A stretch of 64,000 bases of DNA. Origin: Coprococcus ammoniilyticus (GTDB lineage: Bacteria > Bacillota > Clostridia > Lachnospirales > Lachnospiraceae). The notes below the pieces were generated by a model that was not told the origin of the DNA, made no database searches, and saw nothing but the letters and a program-made list of their open reading frames with translations. Location: the NCBI RefSeq assembly GCF_025567345.1, contig NZ_JAOQJS010000001.1, positions 372,001 through 436,000 of the forward strand, read 5' to 3'. The position numbers and the translations under genes are program-made. Positions 57,762 to 64,000 of the stretch are shown piece by piece. Positions within the stretch are counted from its first letter, which is position 1. Each line of letters begins with the position of its first letter.

Positions 57762-60700
57762 ATGTACGAAAAAGTATCGACCAAATTGAATTTCGTAGAC
57801 AGAGAACAGAAGGTTCTGGATTTCTGGAAAGAAAATCAGGTATTTGAGAAGAGTGTGGAAGAAACAAAGGATCTTCCGACTTACACATTTTATGATGGAC
57901 CTCCAACAGCAAACGGTAAGCCACATATCGGCCATGTGCTTACACGAGTTATCAAGGATATGATTCCAAGATATCAGACAATGAAGGGCCATAACGTAGT
58001 AAGAAAGGCAGGATGGGATACACACGGCCTTCCTGTAGAGTTGGAAGTTGAGAAACTTTTAGGAATCGATGGCAAAGAGCAGATCGAGGAATACGGTCTG
58101 GAGCCATTTATTCAGAAATGTAAAGAATCCGTATGGAAATACAAAGGTATGTGGGAAGAATTCTCCGGCAAGGTAGGATTCTGGGCAGATATGGATGATC
58201 CATATGTAACATACCACAATGATTTCATCGAGTCCGAGTGGTGGGCACTGAAGAAGATCTGGGATCAGGGACTTTTATACAAAGGCTTCAAGATCGTGCC
58301 ATATTGTCCACGTTGCGGAACTCCACTGTCAAGCCACGAAGTAGCACAGGGTTATAAGACTGTAAAGGAACGTTCCGCAGTTGTAAGATTCAAGGTTATC
58401 GGCGAAGATGCATATTTCCTTGCATGGACAACTACACCTTGGACACTTCCATCAAACGTAGCCCTCTGTGTAAATCCGGATGAGACTTATGTCAAAGTAA
58501 AGGCAGCAGACGGATATACCTATTATCTGGCAGAAGCACTGGCAGACAAGGTGCTCGGCTCTCTTGCAAAGGAGGCTACAGAAGATGCACCTGCTGTACC
58601 TGCATATGAAGTTCTGGAGACATACAAAGGAAAAGATCTGGAATACAAAGAGTACGAACCATTATATGAGTGCGTAAAGCCTGTATGCGAGAAGCAGCAT
58701 AAGAAGGGTCACTACATTACATGTGATTCATATGTAACTATGACAGATGGTACAGGTATCGTTCATATCGCACCTGCATTTGGTGAGGACGATGCAAATG
58801 TAGGAAGAAAGTACGATCTTCCGTTTGTACAGTTCGTAGATGGCAAGGGTGATCTGACAGAGGAAACCCCTTATGCAGGAATCTTCGTAAAGGATGCAGA
58901 TCCAAAGGTATTGGTTGACCTTGACAAAGAAGGACTTCTGTTCGACGCACCAAAGTTCGAGCATGAATATCCACACTGCTGGAGATGTGATACTCCGCTG
59001 ATCTACTACGCAAGAGATACCTGGTTTATCAAGATGACAGCAGTCAGAGATAAACTGGTTAAGAATAACGACACCGTAAACTGGATTCCTGAGAGCATTG
59101 GTAAGGGACGTTTCGGTGACTGGTTAAAGAATGTACAGGATTGGGGACTTTCCCGTAACCGTTATTGGGGAACTCCGTTAAATATCTGGGAATGTGAATG
59201 CGGATGCCGTCATGCGATCGGTTCGATCGAAGAATTAAAGAGCATGAGCGACAACTGCCCGGATGAGATCGAGCTGCACCGTCCGTTCATCGACGCTGTA
59301 ACGATTAAATGTCCGGAGTGCGGTAAGCAGATGCACAGAGTATCTGAAGTTATAGACTGCTGGTTCGATTCAGGTTCCATGCCATTTGCACAGTGGCATT
59401 ATCCGTTTGAGAATGCAGACATCTTCGAGAAGCATTTCCCTGCTGACTTCATCAGCGAGGCAGTTGACCAGACAAGAGGATGGTTCTATTCTCTGATGGC
59501 GATCTCAACCCTGTTATTTGACAAGGCTCCGTTCAAGAATGTAATTGTCCTCGGACATGTACAGGATAAGGATGGACAGAAGATGAGTAAGTCCAAGGGA
59601 AATGCCGTAGATCCGATGGATGCACTGAACAAATACGGTGCAGATGCGATCCGGTGGTATTTCTACAGCAACTCCGCTCCATGGCTTCCAAACCGTTTCC
59701 ATGAAGATGCGGTTATCGAGTGCCAGAGAAAGTTCCTCGGAACCTTATGGAACACTTACGCATTCTATGTATTATATGCAAATATCGACAACTTTAATCC
59801 ACTTGAGCATGAGCTGGATTACGAGAAGCTGTCACTGATGGATAAATGGTTATTATCAAAGCTGAACTCAACCGTAAAGGCTGTTGATGAGAACCTTGCA
59901 GCATACAAGATCCCTGAGACAACCAGAGTATTAGAGGAGTTCGTAGATGACCTTTCTAACTGGTATGTTCGTCGTGGACGTGAGAGATACTGGGCAAAGG
60001 GTATGGAGCAGGATAAGGTAAATGCCTACATGACATTGTATACAGCCCTTGTTACAATCTCCATGACAGCAGCTCCGATGATTCCGTTTATGGCAGAGGA
60101 TATTTACCAGAATCTGGTAAGAAGCATTGATAAGGATGCTCCATTATCTGTTCATCTGTGCGAGTTCCCGAAGGTAGAGGAGAAGATGATCGACACAGAC
60201 CTTGAGGCAGCTATGGATGAGATCTTAAAGATCGTTGTTCTTGGACGTGCAGCCAGAAATACTGCAAATATCAAGAACAGACAGCCGATCGGAACCATGT
60301 ATGTAAAGGCAGCAAAAGAGCTGACAGAGGATGAGACAGCGATCGTCAAAGACGAGCTGAACATCAAGAACGTAGTATTTACAGAGGATATCGCAAGCTT
60401 CAGTTCTTACACATTCAAGCCACAGCTTCGTACCGTAGGACCAAAGTACGGCAAGCAGTTAGGCGGAATCAAGGCATATCTGTCATCTGTTGACGGAAAT
60501 GCAGCTATGGCAGAGCTGAAGGAAAAGGGTGCTCTGACATTTGACGTAAACGGCACAGAGGTATCTCTGGCAGAGGAAGATCTGCTGATTGATATCGCAC
60601 AGACCGAAGGCTACGTTACAGAGGCAGACGGTGCGGTAACAGTTGTTATCGACACAAATCTGACAGAAGAACTCTTAGAGGAGGGATTTGTCAGAGAGAT

Positions 60701-60932
60701 CGTATCCAAGATCCAGACCATGAGAAAGGAAGCTGGCTTCGAAGTAATGGACAAGATCACAGTCTATGCAGAGGGAAGCGACAAGGCAACCGGACTTATG
60801 AATGCAAATGCTGACAGCATCAAGTCTGACGTTATGGCAGATGCACTGGTAACCGGAAGTGTAGATGGCTATTCCAAGGAATGGAACATCAACGGCGAAA
60901 AGGTAACACTTGGTGTAAAGAAAAACGCATAA
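57762..60932 (+). CDS. ileS: Isoleucyl-tRNA synthetase
   Basis: 1056 aa class Ia synthetase. HIGH is PHIGH (residues 55-58), KMSKS is DGQKMSKSKGNAVDP (607-611). The editing domain has the TTPWTLPSN motif, and cysteine pairs sit in CPRCGTPL, WECECGCRH and CPECGKQM. With 1056 residues and the KSKGN form it is closest to the long, eukaryote-like IleS2 class, which in other bacteria can resist mupirocin; resistance is inferred, not shown. AAAGGAAGAACAAC precedes the ATG. It is regulated by the upstream T-box. Confidence 0.97.
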   Translation: MYEKVSTKLNFVDREQKVLDFWKENQVFEKSVEETKDLPTYTFYDGPPTANGKPHIGHVLTRVIKDMIPRYQTMKGHNVVRKAGWDTHGLPVELEVEKLLGIDGKEQIEEYGLEPFIQKCKESVWKYKGMWEEFSGKVGFWADMDDPYVTYHNDFIESEWWALKKIWDQGLLYKGFKIVPYCPRCGTPLSSHEVAQGYKTVKERSAVVRFKVIGEDAYFLAWTTTPWTLPSNVALCVNPDETYVKVKAADGYTYYLAEALADKVLGSLAKEATEDAPAVPAYEVLETYKGKDLEYKEYEPLYECVKPVCEKQHKKGHYITCDSYVTMTDGTGIVHIAPAFGEDDANVGRKYDLPFVQFVDGKGDLTEETPYAGIFVKDADPKVLVDLDKEGLLFDAPKFEHEYPHCWRCDTPLIYYARDTWFIKMTAVRDKLVKNNDTVNWIPESIGKGRFGDWLKNVQDWGLSRNRYWGTPLNIWECECGCRHAIGSIEELKSMSDNCPDEIELHRPFIDAVTIKCPECGKQMHRVSEVIDCWFDSGSMPFAQWHYPFENADIFEKHFPADFISEAVDQTRGWFYSLMAISTLLFDKAPFKNVIVLGHVQDKDGQKMSKSKGNAVDPMDALNKYGADAIRWYFYSNSAPWLPNRFHEDAVIECQRKFLGTLWNTYAFYVLYANIDNFNPLEHELDYEKLSLMDKWLLSKLNSTVKAVDENLAAYKIPETTRVLEEFVDDLSNWYVRRGRERYWAKGMEQDKVNAYMTLYTALVTISMTAAPMIPFMAEDIYQNLVRSIDKDAPLSVHLCEFPKVEEKMIDTDLEAAMDEILKIVVLGRAARNTANIKNRQPIGTMYVKAAKELTEDETAIVKDELNIKNVVFTEDIASFSSYTFKPQLRTVGPKYGKQLGGIKAYLSSVDGNAAMAELKEKGALTFDVNGTEVSLAEEDLLIDIAQTEGYVTEADGAVTVVIDTNLTEELLEEGFVREIVSKIQTMRKEAGFEVMDKITVYAEGSDKATGLMNANADSIKSDVMADALVTGSVDGYSKEWNINGEKVTLGVKKNA

Positions 60933-60955
60933 ATAATACAGGGCATTGACCGATG

Positions 60956-60989
60956 CCGAAAAAAGCAAATTTATACTTGCTTTTTTCGG
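60956..60989 (+). terminator. Terminator after ileS
   Basis: CCGAAAAAAGCAA / TTGCTTTTTTCGG, a 13-bp perfect stem with an 8-nt loop, 24 bp after the stop. The T run lies within the 3' arm. Confidence 0.85.
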
Positions 60990-61017
60990 AAAGCGTCTGT
61001 ATTATAGATAGCATATT

Positions 61018-61065
61018 AAAAGGTGCAAGGAAGTACTGGAGATAGCAACTTCCCTGCACCTTTTT
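61018..61065 (+). terminator. Second terminator before the symporter gene
   Basis: AAAAGGTGCAAGGAAGT pairs with ACTTCCCTGCACCTTTTT (one bulge); TTTTT ends it. Only 61 bp before the AGCS start codon, it may back up the ileS terminator or attenuate the symporter. Confidence 0.85.
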
Positions 61066-61126
61066 CTCGTTAATGAAGTTGCCAATTACACAACAAGAAA
61101 TAGGAATGAATATGGAGGCGATGGGT

Positions 61127-62845
61127 ATGGAAAAACTCAATCAGATTGTAAGTGCAGTTGATTCGTTTGTGTGGGGACCGGTGATGCTGGTGCTTCTCGT
61201 AGGAACCGGTATCTTTCTGACGATACGGACGCGATTCCTGCCGTGGAGGAATCTCGGATATGCGATCAAGAGCACACTTAGTAAAGAAGCAAGAACAAAG
61301 AACAGAGGAACCGGTGATGTATCCCCATTCTCGGCACTGACGACAGCGCTTGCTGCAACGATCGGAACCGGAAATATCGTAGGTGTGGCGACAGCAATGG
61401 TATCCGGTGGTCCGGGTGCTCTGGTCTGGATGTGGATCTCGGCGTTGTTCGGAATCACATCGAAATTCTCAGAATGTATGCTGGCGATCAAATACCGTGA
61501 GGTAAATGCCAAAGGAGAGATCTCAGGTGGACCGATGTATACGATGAAGAAAGCATTGAAACACAAAAGATTCGGAAGTGTGCTCGGTTGGCTGTTTGCA
61601 TTCTTTGCGGTTGTTGCATCCTTTGGTATCGGAAATATGACACAGGCGAACTCGATCGCATCTTCCATGAATGAGACCTTTCACATCAATCCGATCATCA
61701 TCGGTGTGATCCTTACGATCCTTGCCTTAATGATCATTATCGGTGGTATCAAATCCATATCAAAGATCTCCGCGATCGTTGTTCCATTTATGGCAATATT
61801 CTATGTGCTTGCAGGACTTATAGTAATTATCGGAAATATATCGAATGTGCCGGAAGGCCTGCGTGAGATCTTCACAATGGCATTTTCCATGAAATCCGTA
61901 TCCGGCGGTGTGCTTGGTACCGTAGTTGCATCTATGACAAATGCAATGCGGTTCGGTGTTGCCCGTGGTTGTTTCTCAAATGAAGCAGGTATGGGATCAG
62001 CAGCGATCACCGCAGCAGCAGCTACAACAGATAACCCGGTTCGTCAGGGATATATCAACATGACAGGAACCTTCTGGGATACGATTGTTGTATGTACGAT
62101 CACCGGTCTGGTAATCGCAAGCTCCGGTGTGATCGGTAAAACATCGACAACGACGGAAGGTTCATATGTGATCACTTCTGAAGCCGAAGATACACTGGCT
62201 CTGACACATGAAGAAAAGGGTAAGATGGTGACGACAGAATATACCGTTACATACCAAGATGGAACATTGACTTTGTCCGGTGGAGCAGAGGATATCGTTC
62301 TGACACCATATGCAGACGCTTCCGATAGTGAAGCATTTGCAAAACTTCAGCATCAGCCGGATAGTCTGGAAGCAGTTTATGAGAATGGTGCGATTACAGG
62401 TGCATGGACCTCTGGCTGCAATGCTTATATTTTTGATGAAGATGGTACATATTATTATGAAGAAGCCTATACAGGATCGGCACTGACGATCAAAGCATTT
62501 GAGACAGTTCTGGGTAAGGCGGGAGCATGGCTTGTAACGATCGGTATTGCATTATTTGCATTCTCGACCATCCTTGGATGGGAGTATCATGGAGAGAAAG
62601 CCTTTGAATACCTGTTCCATTCCCACAAATACAACATGATCTATCGTATCGTATTCTCCCTTGTAGTATACATCGGTGCGACGACTTCACTGGATCTGGC
62701 ATGGAACTTCTCGGATATTGCAAATGCACTGATGGCGATTCCGAACCTGATCTGCCTGCTTCTGTTAAGCAAAGAGATCGCAACGGATATGCGGGAATTC
62801 CAGAAAGTACTCGCAGAAGAAAAAGCAGCAAAGAAGCGTGCGTAA
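61127..62845 (+). CDS. Sodium:alanine/glycine symporter (AGCS) with an extra domain
   Basis: 572 aa from ATG 61127 (GGAGG 8 bp upstream); an upstream ATG at 61073 overlaps the terminator. Family motifs: GTGIFLTIRTRFLPWRNLGYAI, SPFSALTTALAATIGTGNIVGVATAM, GGPMYTMKKAL, NEAGMGSAAITAAA, and FAFSTILGWEYHGEKAFEYLF. It imports alanine or glycine with Na+. Between SSGVIGKTS (about 334) and SALTIKAFE (about 449) lies an insertion of roughly 110 mainly polar residues (TYQDGTLTLSGGAEDI...) between two helices, most likely outside the membrane. Typical AGCS proteins of 450-480 aa lack it. Confidence 0.93.
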   Translation: MEKLNQIVSAVDSFVWGPVMLVLLVGTGIFLTIRTRFLPWRNLGYAIKSTLSKEARTKNRGTGDVSPFSALTTALAATIGTGNIVGVATAMVSGGPGALVWMWISALFGITSKFSECMLAIKYREVNAKGEISGGPMYTMKKALKHKRFGSVLGWLFAFFAVVASFGIGNMTQANSIASSMNETFHINPIIIGVILTILALMIIIGGIKSISKISAIVVPFMAIFYVLAGLIVIIGNISNVPEGLREIFTMAFSMKSVSGGVLGTVVASMTNAMRFGVARGCFSNEAGMGSAAITAAAATTDNPVRQGYINMTGTFWDTIVVCTITGLVIASSGVIGKTSTTTEGSYVITSEAEDTLALTHEEKGKMVTTEYTVTYQDGTLTLSGGAEDIVLTPYADASDSEAFAKLQHQPDSLEAVYENGAITGAWTSGCNAYIFDEDGTYYYEEAYTGSALTIKAFETVLGKAGAWLVTIGIALFAFSTILGWEYHGEKAFEYLFHSHKYNMIYRIVFSLVVYIGATTSLDLAWNFSDIANALMAIPNLICLLLLSKEIATDMREFQKVLAEEKAAKKRA

Positions 62846-62875
62846 ATAGTCGACCTGCCGGTAAGTCTTTGGAAC

Positions 62876-63149
62876 AAAAATGAAAGATAAAAGATACATT
62901 ATTAAGATGAAGCAAAACCTGTTTATGTATTGATATATAAAGCAAAAATGGGAAATAGCATTACTATTATGTAGCAAGCCTTTTTCAACGCCGGTTCTTA
63001 GTGAGTCGCCACAGGCGAGAAACTTAGCACCGCTGCGTTGAAATAGAGTGCAAACGACTTGCGAAATAATATGTAATGTATTTTCCATTTTGATTCAAAA
63101 ACCTACAGACAGGTTTTGCGTCATAATAATGATGTATCTTTCATTTTTT
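62876..63149. repeat. Long palindromic hairpin element C (274 nt)
   Basis: AAAAATGAAAGAT and GATACATTATTA and GCAAAACCTGT at 62876-62923 pair with ACAGGTTTTGC and TAATGATGTATC and ATCTTTCATTTTT at 63109-63149. Inside pair AAAATGGGAAATA/TATTTTCCATTTT, CATTAC/GTAATG, GCAAG/CTTGC, TTTCAACGC/GCGTTGAAA and the tip GTGAGTCGCC-ACA-GGCGA. Read on the minus strand the tip (GGTGCTAAGTTTCTCGCC then GGCGACTCA) resembles the tips of elements A and B. Confidence 0.85.
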
Positions 63150-63326
63150 AGTAGCAAAATGACAGTTTATGAGTATAATTATAGTAAACGCGCAGACGGA
63201 ATAATGAGAGGAAGATGCCGGAATATGAAGCATAGCCGGATATGAGAGCGCATGAAGATGCGAGACTTACTGATGAAGTACTGGGATCTGTCTGCTTTAT
63301 TATAATGGATTCAAAAATGAGTTCAG

Positions 63327-63361
63327 GGGTATGCCACCGGAGAAACTCCGGCGGCATACCC
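63327..63361. repeat. GC-rich hairpin before the GIY-YIG gene
   Basis: GGGTATGCC-A-CCGGAG-AAA-CTCCGG-C-GGCATACCC, a 15-bp stem with one opposed mismatch. A further pair CCATGGCA/TGCCATGG is at 63412-63434. The 63150-63505 region is otherwise non-coding as far as I can see; it may be a leader or an untranslated remnant. Confidence 0.7.
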
Positions 63362-63505
63362 GGATACATAGAAAGCTGATGACAGGACATTTGCGAGGCT
63401 GCAGGAAAGTGCCATGGCAGGACACTTGCCATGGAACATGGGAAAGGCGCTGGCTTGTCGATAACGGCTTTGGATAAAAAAAGAAAACATGTGGGTAAGA
63501 ACACA

Positions 63506-63796
63506 ATGAGTACGACAGAAGAAAAACACAACTATACTTACATAGTCCGATGTAAGGACGGAACGTATTACACCGGATGGACGAATAATCTGGAAAAGCG
63601 GATGAAAGCACATAATGAAGGACGAGGGGGCGCCAAGTATACCAGAAGCCGGCGCCCTGTTGTCCTTGTTTATTATGAGGAATCAGAGACGCCGGAGGAA
63701 GCAATGAGTAGAGAGTGGCACATCAAGCAGATGAGCCGGAGCCGGAAAGAAGAATTAATCAGAAATTTTCAACCAGATAGTATACAGAAGCCATGA
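63506..63796 (+). CDS. GIY-YIG nuclease-family protein (YhbQ/UPF0213 type)
   Basis: 96 aa from ATG 63506. The domain starts YTYIVRCKDGTYYTGWTNNLEKRMKAHNEGRGGAKYTRSRRPVVLVYYEE, with the YIV and YTG pair, the Arg after it and EAMSREWHIKQMSRSRKEELI with the catalytic glutamate. Single-domain members are conserved in Firmicutes, but their role in DNA repair is not settled. A longer in-frame start at 63431 has no ribosome site. Confidence 0.87.
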   Translation: MSTTEEKHNYTYIVRCKDGTYYTGWTNNLEKRMKAHNEGRGGAKYTRSRRPVVLVYYEESETPEEAMSREWHIKQMSRSRKEELIRNFQPDSIQKP

Positions 63797-63853
63797 AAAT
63801 AGTATAAAATATAAGAATTGAGAAAATAAAAGTCGAACACCAGGAGGTTATAG

Positions 63854-64000
63854 ATGGGAAGACAATTATGGAAACCGGGGAATATGCTGTACCCGGTACC
63901 GGCAGTTATGGTAACATGTAAGCGAGAAGGCGGACAACCGAATATTATTACGATCGCATGGGCGGGAACAGTTTGCAGTTCTCCGGCGATGGTTTCAATA
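63854..64000 (+). CDS. Flavin reductase-like protein (5' part only)
   Basis: The first 49 codons, cut by the window end. MGRQLWKPGNMLYPVPAVMVTCKREGGQPN, then ITIAWAGTVCSSPAMVSI matches the FMN-binding split barrel of flavin reductase-like (DIM6/NTAB) proteins, which start with a PxPAVMVT segment. CAGGAGGTTATAG precedes the ATG. Confidence 0.85.
   Translation, partial: MGRQLWKPGNMLYPVPAVMVTCKREGGQPNIITIAWAGTVCSSPAMVSI

Noticed and set aside
62846..63505. Insertion sequence remnant around element C
   Set aside because: No transposase-like frame on either strand and no target-site duplication is visible; the structure is a hairpin, not an IS with terminal repeats.

Overview
The window comes from a low-GC Gram-positive spore-former of the Clostridia, most likely a Lachnospiraceae gut bacterium. 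Evidence: strong AGGAGG ribosome sites, consensus sigma-A promoters, spoIID, spoIIQ and a cotS-like gene with matching sporulation promoters, an isoleucine T-box leader, class I two-subunit fumarase, eukaryote-like ProS and a long IleS. The start (end of recF, then gyrB and gyrA) places the window close to the replication origin, and most genes point away from it. Species cannot be fixed from sequence alone.

Layout. 1-8.4 kb: recF end, gyrB, gyrA, a small membrane protein, fumarase alpha and beta, and a large membrane-anchored protein of unknown function. 8.5-12.5 kb: three tandem paralogous secreted fibronectin-III-like proteins. 12.5-12.9 kb: a Ser-Asn-Cys tRNA operon with clear promoter and terminator. 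13-20.8 kb: an envelope operon (FHA protein, zinc-ribbon/TPR membrane protein, FtsW/RodA, L,D-transpeptidase with wall-binding repeats, lipoprotein). 20.8-25.7 kb: a MerR-like protein, a hairpin and 35-bp tandem repeat array, a two-component system, an RluA-type pseudouridine synthase and a membrane protein. 25.8-29.2 kb: proS and cca. 29.3-37.1 kb: accessory genes (VOC protein, surface protein, hydrolases, membrane proteins, MATE and YczE-like transporters), several with terminator-containing leaders. 37.1-40.8 kb: thiSFGHE. 40.8-44.8 kb: acetyltransferase, TetR regulator, BAAT-type hydrolase, a decayed MATE gene and a toxin-antitoxin pair. 44.8-51.9 kb: cotS-like gene, phosphoglucomutase, cold-shock protein, GH5 glucanase, spoIID and spoIIQ. 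51.9-57.4 kb: ABC exporter, DUF3592-like protein, a truncated membrane gene, and a PadR/DUF1700/DUF4097 operon. 57.4-64 kb: T-box, ileS, an AGCS symporter with an unusual insertion, a GIY-YIG protein and the start of a flavin-reductase-like gene.

The most unusual signals are noncoding. Three 224-274 nt imperfect palindromes (47.7, 55.2 and 62.9 kb) fold end to end, and two of them show clear compensatory base changes. The MATE gene is preceded by two tandem terminators whose loops share an 11-base sequence. A palindrome GTTAG-N6-CTAAC sits at three promoters, two of them for members of one membrane-protein family. The thi operon has a terminator leader but no recognisable TPP riboswitch. The FHA protein and its neighbour share E(G)TTVL motifs resembling the phosphothreonine switch of GarA/OdhI. 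I see no CRISPR array, rRNA, prophage or intact insertion sequence.
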